A DNA stretch of 64,000 nt from Demequina sp. NBRC 110051 (GTDB taxonomy: Bacteria; Actinomycetota; Actinomycetes; Actinomycetales; Demequinaceae), in NCBI RefSeq assembly GCF_002090055.1, contig NZ_BBRH01000006.1, positions 1 to 64,000 on the forward strand, read 5' to 3'. The notes under the pieces are model-generated. The model saw only the letters and a list, made by a program, of their open reading frames with translations. It did not search any database and was not told the DNA's origin. The position numbers and the translations under genes were made by a program. Every line of letters starts with the position of its first letter. Positions within the stretch are counted from its first letter, which is position 1. Below, one piece after another: positions 45,162 to 53,662 of this stretch.

Positions 45162-45986
45162 CTAAGGCATACGAGCGGTGATGCGCTCGGCGACGGCGTC
45201 CCACTCGCTCGCGCGGGCGACCAGGAACGGCTGGCCGGGGAGGTCGGGGCGGTAGTCCGTGCCGTCGAGGTAGCGGGCCACGTAGCCCAGCTCGCGCACG
45301 ATCGCGACGCCAGGCGCGTGGTCCCACGGCTTGGCGCGCGACCACAGCAGGAAGTCGTTGGTGCCATTCGCGAGGTCCCAATAGTCCCAGCCGGCGCACA
45401 TGCGCGGGGGCACTACCTCGCCCACGTCCTCGGCGAGCCCCGCGACGCCCTCGGCCAGGCCGCCGGGAAGGAAGCGTGCGATCGCCACGCCGCGTAGCTG
45501 CGACAACGGTCTCGCGGGCCCGTCAAGGGTGGGCAGCGCCTCGCGCTCGCCGCCCTCACCGCGCACCACCCACGCGCCCTCGCCGCGCTGGGCGCCAAAC
45601 AGGTCGCCGGTCTCGGGGTGCAGAATCCAGCCGTCCGCGGTCTCGCCGCCCACAACACGCGCGACCATGACCGCGTAGTCGACCTTGCCGTGCGCAAAGT
45701 TCCAGGTGCCGTCGACGGGATCCACGGTCCACGCGGCCGGTTCGGAACCCAGCAGGTCCAGCAACGACGGGTCGTTCTCGGTCGCCTCCTCTCCCACCAC
45801 GGCGATGTCCTCGATCTCGCGCAGCAGGGGGGTGAGCGCCCGCTCGGCCTCGATGTCGGCCACTGTGACGAGGTCGTGGGGGCCGGTCTTGGTGCTGATC
45901 TCTCCGTCGGTAAGGGAACGGAATCGGGGGCGGATCACGTCGTCCGCAATGCGGCGCATGAGGGTCTCGACGGCTTCGCTGTTCAC
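45162..45986 (-). CDS. Inositol monophosphatase-family enzyme
   Basis: 274 residues. Metal-binding motifs VVGEEATEND (GEE), WTVDPVDGTWNFAHG (DPxDGT) and CAGWDYWDLANG / WDHAPGVAIVRELGG-type WDHAPG are complete, so catalysis on a sugar or inositol phosphate, or histidinol phosphate, is expected. GTG start; CACGAT lies 6 nt upstream, a leaderless-type arrangement. Convergent with the BspA-like gene. The true substrate cannot be told from motifs. Confidence 0.9.
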   Translation of the reverse strand: MNSEAVETLMRRIADDVIRPRFRSLTDGEISTKTGPHDLVTVADIEAERALTPLLREIEDIAVVGEEATENDPSLLDLLGSEPAAWTVDPVDGTWNFAHGKVDYAVMVARVVGGETADGWILHPETGDLFGAQRGEGAWVVRGEGGEREALPTLDGPARPLSQLRGVAIARFLPGGLAEGVAGLAEDVGEVVPPRMCAGWDYWDLANGTNDFLLWSRAKPWDHAPGVAIVRELGYVARYLDGTDYRPDLPGQPFLVARASEWDAVAERITARMP

Positions 45987-46044
45987 GCCTCCATCGTGGC
46001 ACGCGCGGGTGACGGCGGCGTGACGGTGCCAGCGCCGGTGTGCG

Positions 46045-47496
46045 TCAGCCCCTCACCATCGCCACCAGCCCGGTGACGTCGGACCGCACGCGCGGCAGCG
46101 CCGCGAAGGCGACCGCGAGCGTGACCATGGCGCCTACGAGACCCAACAGGAGCATCGGCCATACGCCCGTGACCAGGGACGCCGCCGCCCAGGCGACCAC
46201 GGCCGTGGGGGCGAGGACGGTGAGGATGACGCGTACGGCATCGGCCACTATCGGTGCTGCAGGGATGCCAGCGGCTCGCGCCCCGTCGCGTACGGCGAGC
46301 GGCCAGTACATGAGCCAGCCCACGCCATTGGCGACCGCGACGCCCATCGCGCCCCATGGCAGGCCCGCCGCGGTGATCGCGACCACGAGCGGGATCGCCC
46401 ACGCGTTGAAGCGCAGTCCCGCCCGCGCGGAGCCGCCGCCCATGTGGAGCCACTGGACCGTGAGCCCAAACGCGCGCACGATGCCGCCGATCGCGAGCAC
46501 TCTCAGCAGCGGGACTGCGGCCTCCCACCCAGGGCCGAAGACGATCGCGACCACGGGCTCGGCGAGCGCGGCCAGGAGCGCGAACAGCAGCCCAGTGCCA
46601 TACGTCGCGAGCTGCTGTGCGCGGCGGTAATACGAGGCCAGGCGCTCGCGGTCGTCGCGCACGCGGGTCAGCACGGGCAGGGCCACGCGCTTCATCTGGT
46701 CGATGGTGAGGCCCAGGGGCAGCAGGACCAGTTGCTGGGCGCGGTCGAACAGGCCCACCTGGGCGGGCGTGGCGACCAGGCCGAGCATCGGCGCCGTGAC
46801 GTAGCGACCGGTCTGGCCCAGCACGTTGATGCCCAGCAGGTGGCGGGCGTCGCGCAGGAGCGCGCGCTCGTCGGCGCCCAGGCGGCGCGGCAGGCCGGGA
46901 AGCCAGCGGCCGACGATGGCGAGCACCACAAGCTCGATGGCCGGCAGGGACAGCGTCTGAATCACGAGCGCCTCGATCCCCGCGCCTCCCGCGGCGACGG
47001 CGATCGCCAAGGCAAAGCTCGTGACGGTGGCGAAGGTGCCCACGGCCGCGACCGCGACGAACCGCAGTTGCCGCGCGAGGTGGAGTTGGAAGATGCCCAG
47101 GACCGAGCCCATCACGGGGGCAAGGGCGAGCCAGCGCAGGACGGGCTCGAGCTGCGGCTCGCCCCACAGCTGGGCGATGAGGGGAGCGGCGAGGGCGATG
47201 GCACCACCCACGACCACGCCGAAGGCAAGCGACACATAAAACAGTGTCGATGGGGCTCGCCGCGAGATCTCGGTGGCACCGGCGAGGGCCATGGGGATCC
47301 CCAATGCGGTGACGGCGATGGCGAAGGTGGAAAACCCGGTCGCGATCGCCATGACGCCGTAGATTTCGGGGGTCAGCAGGCGGGCGAGGACGGCCAGCCC
47401 CACCACGCGCGTCGCGACCATGACCACCTGGCCCGCGAGGGTCACCACGGCACCGCGCGCACCGGAGGTGGCGAGCGACGGCTCGGGTCCTGACAC
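46045..47496 (-). CDS. Oligosaccharide flippase family protein (paralogue B)
   Basis: 483 residues, MOP/Wzx-type, about 12-14 membrane helices. It parallels the flippase at 37259-38728 over its whole length: LATSGARGAVVTLAGQVVMVATRVVGLAVLARLLTPEIYGVMA and GLFDRAQQLVLLPLGLTIDQMKRVALPVL. The GTG at 47496 (VSGPEPSLATSG) is preceded by GAGGAG and matches the paralogue's N-terminus; the very long open frame upstream is antisense to topA. It is divergent from topA and stands alone, with no sugar-transfer genes beside it. Confidence 0.85.
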   Translation of the reverse strand: MSGPEPSLATSGARGAVVTLAGQVVMVATRVVGLAVLARLLTPEIYGVMAIATGFSTFAIAVTALGIPMALAGATEISRRAPSTLFYVSLAFGVVVGGAIALAAPLIAQLWGEPQLEPVLRWLALAPVMGSVLGIFQLHLARQLRFVAVAAVGTFATVTSFALAIAVAAGGAGIEALVIQTLSLPAIELVVLAIVGRWLPGLPRRLGADERALLRDARHLLGINVLGQTGRYVTAPMLGLVATPAQVGLFDRAQQLVLLPLGLTIDQMKRVALPVLTRVRDDRERLASYYRRAQQLATYGTGLLFALLAALAEPVVAIVFGPGWEAAVPLLRVLAIGGIVRAFGLTVQWLHMGGGSARAGLRFNAWAIPLVVAITAAGLPWGAMGVAVANGVGWLMYWPLAVRDGARAAGIPAAPIVADAVRVILTVLAPTAVVAWAAASLVTGVWPMLLLGLVGAMVTLAVAFAALPRVRSDVTGLVAMVRG

Positions 47497-47670
47497 GGTG
47501 CTCCTCGGGGTGGGTGAGGTGATGGTCGCGATGCTACTCGGCACCCTCGCCATGGCCGGCTGCGGAACCGCCGCCGGTGGACACCCGTTCACCCGTATGT
47601 ATTCTGTGAGCGTCTCGCGCCCCTTGACAGGCGGCGACACTCTCCCCTCAACGATCTTAGGCAGGCATCC

Positions 47671-50334
47671 ATGGCTCACAAGCTCGTCATCGTCGAGTCG
47701 CCAACCAAGGCGGGCACGATCGGCGGCTACCTCGGCTCCGAGTACGAGGTCGTGTCGTCCGTGGGTCACATTCGTGACATCCCCGAGCCCAAGGAGATGC
47801 CCGCGGAGGTCAAGAAGGGCCCCTACGGCAAGTACGGCGTCGACATCGACAACGACTTCGACCCCTATTACCAGGTGTCGGTGCGCTCCAAGAAGATCGT
47901 GAGCGACATCAAGAAGAAGCTCAAGGACGCCGACGAGCTCTACCTCGCCACTGATGAGGACCGCGAGGGAGAGGCCATCGCGTGGCACCTGCTTGAGGTC
48001 CTGAAGCCCAAGGTTCCCGTCAAGCGCCTGGCCTTCCACGAGATCACCCGCGAGGGCATCAACCGTGCGCTGGCCGCGCCGCGCGAGATCGACATGGAGA
48101 TGGTGGAGGCGCAGGAGACGCGCCGCATCCTCGACCGCCTGTACGGCTGGGATATGTCCGACGTGATGCGCCGCAAGGTGGGCCAGGGCTCGTCCGCGGG
48201 CCGCGTCCAGTCCGTCGCGCTGCGCCTGGTCGTGGACCGCGAGCGCGAGCGCATGGCCTTCCAGTCCGCCGAATACTGGGACCTCACCGCCCGCTTCACG
48301 GCCACCCAGGGGGCCGATGCCGGCGTCACCTTTGTGGGCCGCCTCTCCAAGGTCGACGGTAAGCGGGTCGCCTCGGGCAAGGACTTCGACGACCGCGGCG
48401 TGCTCACCTCCGACAAGGTGCACCACGTCACCGCTGGCGAGGCCGGCGCGATCGCCGCGGGCCTCGCGCACGCCGCGTTCTCCGTGGTCGACGTCTCCTC
48501 CAAGCCCTATAAGAAGCGCCCCGCCGCGCCGTTCATCACGTCGTCGCTGATCCAGGAGGCGTCGCGGAAGCTGGGACTGGGTGCTCGTCAGGCGATGGGT
48601 GTCGCGCAGGCCCTGTACCAGCAGGGTTACATCACTTATATGCGTTCGGATTCGCCGGTGCTGTCGAGCGAGGCCATCAAGGCCGCACGCTCGCAGGCGA
48701 TCGATCTGTTCGGCCCCGATGCCGTGCCCGCGTCGCCGCGTATTTACGCCTCCGCCGACTCGAACGCGCAGGAGGCGCACGAGGCGATCCGCCCCGCGGG
48801 AGACAAGTTCCGCACCCCGGACTCGCTGCGCGCCCGCCTGCGCGGCGATGAGTTCCGTATGTACGAGATGATCTGGAAGCGCACCCTTGCATCGCAGATG
48901 GCCGATGCCGTGGGCACGACCTCGACCATCACCGTCGGGGCGCAGTCGTCCGGCGGGCACCGGGTCGAGTTCACGAAGTCCGGCACCATTCTCACGGCAC
49001 CCGGTTTCCGTGCGCTGTACGTGGAGTCGACCGAGAAGGCTCGCTACGACGATGACGAGGGCAAGCAGCCCGCCGATGGTGACTCGCGCCTGCCGCAGGT
49101 TGCCGCGGGGGATGCCCTGGACGCGTCCGACCTCGAGGCCCTCACCCACGCGACCAACCCGCCGCCGCGTTACACGCAGGGCGCGATGATCAAGGAGCTC
49201 GAGGACCGCAAGCTGGGCCGTCCGTCGACGTATGCGTCGACCGTGGACGTCATCATCAACCGCGGCTATGTGCGCATCGACAAGCGTGCGCTGGTGCCCA
49301 CGTGGCTCGCATTCTCCATCGTGGGCCTGCTCGAGGAGCACTTCCCGTCCCTGGTGGACTACGGGTTCACGGCAGAGATGGAGGCCGGGCTCGACCGCAT
49401 CGCCTCGGGTGAGCGGTCTATGAAGGACTGGCTGCGCGAGTTCTACTTCGGCGGCGACGGCGCAGCCCAGGAAGGCCTGCGCGAGCTGCTCGACAACCTG
49501 GGCGAGATTGACGCGCGCGCCGTCAATACGTTCGAGATCGGCGACGGCATCGCAGCCCGCAACGGTCGTTACGGTGCCTACATCGAGCGTGACAAGGACG
49601 GCAAGCAGCAGCGCGCGTCGATCCCCGAGGAGCTGGCGCCCGACGAGCTGACCGTGGCCGTCGCCGAGGAGCTGTTTGCGAACCAGGGTGGGGACGAGCG
49701 CTCGTTGGGCCAGCACCCCGAGTCGGGCTACGAGATTGTCGCGAAGGGCGGTCGCTATGGCCCGTACGTGACCGAGGTGCTGCCCGAGGACGCCAAGGGC
49801 AAGCCCAAGACCGCGTCGCTGTTCAAGGACATGCACCTCGAGACGGTGTCGCTCGAGGACGCACTGAAGCTCATGAGCCTGCCTCGCGTGGTGGGCACCG
49901 CCGAGGACGGCGAGGAGATCACCGCGCAGAACGGCCGCTACGGTCCGTACCTCAAGAAGGGCACGGACTCGCGCACGCTCGAGTCGGAGCAGCAGTTGCT
50001 GGACATCACCCTTGAGGAGGCGCTGGCGATCTACGCGCAGCCCAAGCGTGGCCGCGGCCGCACCGCGGCGCCGCCGCTCAAGGCGTTCGGCAACGACCCC
50101 GTGTCCGGCAAGCCGGTGGTGATCAAGGACGGCCGGTTCGGTCCGTACGTCACCGACGGGGAGACCAACGCGACCATCCCGCGCGGCGAAGAGGTGGACG
50201 GCGTGGACGAGGCCCGCGCCTTCGAGCTCATCGCCGACAAGCGATCCAAGGGTCCGGCCAAGAAGCGCACGGCTGCTCGCAAGCCGGCGGCGAAGAAGGC
50301 TCCCGCGAAGAAGGCCGCACCCAAGAAGAAGTAG
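47671..50334 (+). CDS. topA: DNA topoisomerase I
   Basis: 887 residues. Type IA enzyme that relaxes negative supercoils. Toprim: KLVIVESPTKAGTIGGYLG, SVGHIRDIP, LATDEDREGEAIAWH. Active-site tyrosine is in QGYITYMRSDSPVLS (usual RTDST is RSDSP here). HEAIRP box: AQEAHEAIRPAG. No zinc ribbons; instead several repeats of the type NGRYGPY(L/V) and a Lys/Ala/Pro tail (KKAPAKKAAPKKK), as in actinobacterial TopA, thought to bind DNA. Two hairpins follow the stop. Confidence 0.97.
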   Translation: MAHKLVIVESPTKAGTIGGYLGSEYEVVSSVGHIRDIPEPKEMPAEVKKGPYGKYGVDIDNDFDPYYQVSVRSKKIVSDIKKKLKDADELYLATDEDREGEAIAWHLLEVLKPKVPVKRLAFHEITREGINRALAAPREIDMEMVEAQETRRILDRLYGWDMSDVMRRKVGQGSSAGRVQSVALRLVVDRERERMAFQSAEYWDLTARFTATQGADAGVTFVGRLSKVDGKRVASGKDFDDRGVLTSDKVHHVTAGEAGAIAAGLAHAAFSVVDVSSKPYKKRPAAPFITSSLIQEASRKLGLGARQAMGVAQALYQQGYITYMRSDSPVLSSEAIKAARSQAIDLFGPDAVPASPRIYASADSNAQEAHEAIRPAGDKFRTPDSLRARLRGDEFRMYEMIWKRTLASQMADAVGTTSTITVGAQSSGGHRVEFTKSGTILTAPGFRALYVESTEKARYDDDEGKQPADGDSRLPQVAAGDALDASDLEALTHATNPPPRYTQGAMIKELEDRKLGRPSTYASTVDVIINRGYVRIDKRALVPTWLAFSIVGLLEEHFPSLVDYGFTAEMEAGLDRIASGERSMKDWLREFYFGGDGAAQEGLRELLDNLGEIDARAVNTFEIGDGIAARNGRYGAYIERDKDGKQQRASIPEELAPDELTVAVAEELFANQGGDERSLGQHPESGYEIVAKGGRYGPYVTEVLPEDAKGKPKTASLFKDMHLETVSLEDALKLMSLPRVVGTAEDGEEITAQNGRYGPYLKKGTDSRTLESEQQLLDITLEEALAIYAQPKRGRGRTAAPPLKAFGNDPVSGKPVVIKDGRFGPYVTDGETNATIPRGEEVDGVDEARAFELIADKRSKGPAKKRTAARKPAAKKAPAKKAAPKKK

Positions 50335-50357
50335 CACCGCCCCCCGCGTCGGTTTGG

Positions 50358-50413
50358 CCCACAGCTGTGACCTGTGGGGTTGATGTGACACGTGCGACCG
50401 TCGCATGTGCCAC
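50358..50413. terminator. Tandem hairpins after topA
   Basis: Hairpin 1: CCCACAG (50358-50364) / CTGTGGG (50372-50378). Hairpin 2: GTGACACGTGCGAC (50385-50398) against 50400-50413, 12 of 14 positions exact. They lie between topA and a convergent DUF998 gene; no T-run. Confidence 0.5.
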
Positions 50414-50459
50414 ATAGGTCGTCAAGAGCCCCAACCGCGGGCTAAACCGACCCGGGTGG

Positions 50460-51104
50460 CTAGGAGTGTTGCGGTGGCCTGCTCGCTGCGCGCTGCAGGG
50501 TCCAGCCCAGGTGGGCGAGCCAGGCCGGCATCGCGGCGACGGTGAGCGCGCGGTCCCACCAGCCAAAGCCATCGCCGACCTGCGCCTCCCACACCATGGA
50601 GGCGACGTCGAGGGCGAGGACTGTGACGGCGAGGATGACCTGCGGTGTTGCGAGCCGGCGCCACGTGGGAGTGCGGGCGAAGGTCATGGCTGCCGCGACG
50701 CCGAAGGCGACGAGCCCGGCCCAGGCGGCGACCTCGCCCACCGTGTGCATGGCGTCGTCGATGGGGAACACTCCGGCGAAGACCAGGCCGGTGCCGACGA
50801 CGAGGAGCATGCCGCGCAGCACCCGCGCACCGGGGATGCCGTGGAGAGCGCGGCGCAGCGCGATGCCCACGCCCATCCAGCCGAACCCGACGATCGCGAA
50901 GCCGGCCTGCATGAGCCATTCGAGGTCGCCTGTCACGTAGTCGCCGATGGCGGAGCAGCACGGGTCGAGGTCGTCGCGCACCACGTGCATCGCGATGGCG
51001 ACGGCGACCCAGATGGTCGCCGTGTACATGCCCGCTAACCCCAAGGCCGCAACGGAGAGCGGCACGCGACCGGTGGTGCGGGGGGAGAGCGTCGTTGCCT
51101 CCAT
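50460..51104 (-). CDS. DUF998 membrane protein (copy 1)
   Basis: 214 residues, about six membrane helices. Motifs of the family: DLDPCCSAIGDYVTGDLEWLMQAGF after helix 1 and GDGFGWWDRAL before the last helix. AGGGGG precedes the ATG at 51104. Function of DUF998 is unknown. A second member lies at 57685-58320 with the same closing motif (VGDGFGWWQRAL), and the two point away from, and bracket, the sigma/membrane protein island between them. Confidence 0.82.
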   Translation of the reverse strand: MEATTLSPRTTGRVPLSVAALGLAGMYTATIWVAVAIAMHVVRDDLDPCCSAIGDYVTGDLEWLMQAGFAIVGFGWMGVGIALRRALHGIPGARVLRGMLLVVGTGLVFAGVFPIDDAMHTVGEVAAWAGLVAFGVAAAMTFARTPTWRRLATPQVILAVTVLALDVASMVWEAQVGDGFGWWDRALTVAAMPAWLAHLGWTLQRAASRPPQHS

Positions 51105-51320
51105 GACGGCCCCCTCTCGAGGTTGCCTGTAATTCCAGATTACGCCCGCGGTGCGCTCTCGGGCCATCCTCCCTGCACACCACAATTTCCTCCGTGTCCA
51201 CCGGTGGGGCGGGCGTTCCCCGTGTGATGCGGTGGGTCCCCGCCGAGTTTGTGGTGCGGACGGCGGCGGGTGCTGGCCGGTGGTGAGGTTGGTCGTCTAG
51301 GGTGGCCGCCAGGGGGTCCG

Positions 51321-52058
51321 ATGACGAGGGTGGAAGACGCGGTCACGGCGCTGTACCGCGACCCGGCGCTGGCCGGTCTGGCGTTCGCGCTGGCCGGTTC
51401 GGTCGAGGGGGGAACGGCGCTCATGCGCGCCGCGGCGCCGCGTGCCGTGGCTCGAGGTTGGCGTCTCTCACGCGGATTGAAGTCGCGCATGCGTGACGCG
51501 CTCGCGGTCGTCGCGTGTGAGCGGTGGCGCTCGGGGGAAGCCAATGAGCCGTCCGCCCCGAGTGAGGGTGACGCGGCCCCCTCGGCCTTTGCCCCTCCCG
51601 CCGCGCCGGAATCGGCGTCCGTGCAGCCCGCCCCACCAGCACTCGCGCCGGAGGCAGCTGGCGGTCATAACCCGTATGCCCCGCCGTCATCGAGTGTCGC
51701 TCCTGTGTCTCCGACTGTAGACGCGGCGACCGTGCCGGTAGCCGCTCAGCCGCACTTCCCACCGCCGTCGCCAGAACCGGCGGACGAGCGCACTGCCGAG
51801 GCGCCGCAAGCCGAAACCCAGCCGCCCGAACCTCTCTCTGACCTCGACCTCGCCATCGCTGCCCTGCCCGACGACATCCGGCTTGCCATGGCGCTTCACT
51901 ATCGGTGCGACCGGGACGCGCGTGCGATCGCCCGCGCCATGCGGCTGGGTCGCGACGAGGTCATCGAACTGCTTGCGTTGGGCCGCTCTCGGCTGGCCGC
52001 GACGCTCGGCACCAGCGAGCAGGACGTCGAGCGCCTGGTCGTCACGGGAGTCGGCTGA
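51321..52058 (+). CDS. Aberrant sigma-factor-like protein with Pro/Ala-rich linker
   Basis: 245 residues. Residues 1-65 (LYRDPALAGLAFALAGSVEGGTALMRAAAPRAVARGWRLSRGLKSRMRDALAVVACERWR) follow the helix pattern of ECF region 2. A Pro/Ala/Glu-rich linker of about 95 residues comes next. The C-terminal 65 residues (LAIAALPDDIRLAMALHYRCDRDARAIARAMRLGRDEVIELLALGRSRLAATLG) follow region 4. Core-binding and -10 residues of region 2 are poorly kept, so it may not bind polymerase normally. AGGGGG precedes the ATG. The stop overlaps the next gene (TGATG), as for the real sigma genes here. The assignment is by pattern only. Confidence 0.6.
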   Translation: MTRVEDAVTALYRDPALAGLAFALAGSVEGGTALMRAAAPRAVARGWRLSRGLKSRMRDALAVVACERWRSGEANEPSAPSEGDAAPSAFAPPAAPESASVQPAPPALAPEAAGGHNPYAPPSSSVAPVSPTVDAATVPVAAQPHFPPPSPEPADERTAEAPQAETQPPEPLSDLDLAIAALPDDIRLAMALHYRCDRDARAIARAMRLGRDEVIELLALGRSRLAATLGTSEQDVERLVVTGVG

Positions 52059-53662
52059 TGCGCGACGCACGCGATGCGTTCGAGGACGCCGGCCACAGCG
52101 CCGCCGAACAGATCACCCAGACGCTCACGGACCCCGAGATCGTGTCGGCCGACATCGCCGCGAGTGCCCGCCGGCGCCGGCGCCTCACGACCGTCCGCAC
52201 CGGTACGGCGTGCGTGGCAATCGTCGCCGCCGCTGCCTCCGCGTTGACTCTGCGTCCCGAACCGCCACTGCCCGCGGGCACGAGCGCCGACGGCGTGGTA
52301 CGGGACATGCGGGTGATGGAACCCACCTGGAACGGGGGAAGGGCGAGCTGGAGTGGCGGCGAGTGGTGCTATCCCACGACGGATCCGGACCCGTACCTGC
52401 CCCGAGCGGAACGCGGCGTGACCATCGCCTCCGACAACGTCCGCGACGACGATATTCGGGTCGAAGGTCGAATCCTGAGGTACGACGACATCGGTTACGA
52501 ATTCGAGGATGCCGCCATCGAGCCGGGCGCGCTTATCGTCGACGAATCCACCACCTACAACAGCCAAGCAAACGGCCATAGTGTCGCGCTGGAGGTGAGC
52601 TGGACGGGGGATGCGCTGTATCAAGTCGACGCAGGCGCCCAACTCGTCGCGAGCGGACGTGCCATCAGCCCGGTCTACGGTTCCCCGCGCGACCTGCGCC
52701 GGGCGTGGGATTACTCGTCCGCAGCATGGCTGCCCCGGTACGATCCGGCGACCGATCGCAGCACAGTCACGTTTGTGTCACCGCTGGTTCCGTACTGCTT
52801 GGGCGACGACCAGACGTCGGCCGGCATGGATAGCTTCCTTGCCCCTGACCTACCCGCCGAGATCCATACAGCGGTGCAGGTGCGTTCCGAGGATGGCGAA
52901 CCGTTGGCGACGTTCATCGACGCGGCGGGCCTTGACGGCACCACGATCGAGTTTCAGGGCTACGCCGACCTCAGCGACACGATCGACCTCACGCCGCCCG
53001 GCCCCGAGGAGCTGGCAGAGGCCGCCGAACAACGCGACGCCCGCCCGCTCATCGTGCCCACACCGTCGTTGCTGGCACAGGTCCGGGATCAGGTACGGGA
53101 GCAAGGAACGGCTCTCGCCGAGGCCGGCGCCGGTGCACGGCTCGTCGCTGGCTGCGAGGACGTGGCGGCGCAGTTGGAGTGGGACGGGGCCGACCTGTCC
53201 GTGATCCCCGCCACCGCAGACCTAGGCGAGATCGCATGGTTGCGCGACTTCCCGGGCGAACTTGCTCTTGAAGGGTTGCGCGGCGGGACGGTGTGGGAGG
53301 CGCCGGACACACCCCTTGAGGGCAGCTGGGCGGTGGACTCCTTGGCGCTCTACCTCCTGGACTCTGACGGTGCTCTCGTTGCGCAGGCTCCGTTGGATCT
53401 CGAGTGGACCTTCGATAGCGAGGGGCTTCCTGATGAGGTGTCTCGCATCTCGTCGTACGGCGGGGCAGGAGGCTGTCAGGACGTCGATGAGCTCACGCCC
53501 GGCACGTATCGTGCGCTCGTTGTCGACCAGGACAACTCGACAGCGGTGTTCGACTACCCCTCGATGCCGGTCCCGACCGAGGCTGCGGGCGTCATGGTCG
53601 CCTGGTACGACCTGGGCGACATCGCGATCGTCGATGGCCCCTTCATCACGGGGTCCGCGTGA
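52058..53662 (+). CDS. Membrane-anchored four-cysteine protein, tandem paralogue 1
   Basis: 534 residues. Cytosolic N-terminus (MRDARDAFEDAGHSAAEQITQ...ASARRRRR), one helix (TGTACVAIVAAAASALTL), then a large acidic ectodomain with cysteines in EWCYPTT, VPYCLGDD, VAGCEDV and GGCQDVDE and the closing block LTPGTYRALVVDQ...LGDIAIVDG. It pairs with the next protein, whose N-terminus and ectodomain match. Gene order (sigma-like, then this) suggests an anti-sigma or sensor role. ATG overlaps the upstream stop. Confidence 0.7.
   Translation: MRDARDAFEDAGHSAAEQITQTLTDPEIVSADIAASARRRRRLTTVRTGTACVAIVAAAASALTLRPEPPLPAGTSADGVVRDMRVMEPTWNGGRASWSGGEWCYPTTDPDPYLPRAERGVTIASDNVRDDDIRVEGRILRYDDIGYEFEDAAIEPGALIVDESTTYNSQANGHSVALEVSWTGDALYQVDAGAQLVASGRAISPVYGSPRDLRRAWDYSSAAWLPRYDPATDRSTVTFVSPLVPYCLGDDQTSAGMDSFLAPDLPAEIHTAVQVRSEDGEPLATFIDAAGLDGTTIEFQGYADLSDTIDLTPPGPEELAEAAEQRDARPLIVPTPSLLAQVRDQVREQGTALAEAGAGARLVAGCEDVAAQLEWDGADLSVIPATADLGEIAWLRDFPGELALEGLRGGTVWEAPDTPLEGSWAVDSLALYLLDSDGALVAQAPLDLEWTFDSEGLPDEVSRISSYGGAGGCQDVDELTPGTYRALVVDQDNSTAVFDYPSMPVPTEAAGVMVAWYDLGDIAIVDGPFITGSA
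52167..52260 (+). repeat. 94-bp direct repeat, copy 1 (helix-coding region of paralogue 1)
   Basis: Bases 52167-52260 match 53771-53864 at about 92 of 94 positions, while the genes around them differ strongly. It codes for the Arg-rich stretch and membrane helix. Confidence 0.75.

Noticed and set aside
46045-50415. Minus-strand open frame of 1456 codons running across topA
   Set aside because: Only the first third (flippase, start 47496) is protein-like; the rest is antisense to topA with Arg/His/Leu-rich composition typical of reversed high-GC codons.
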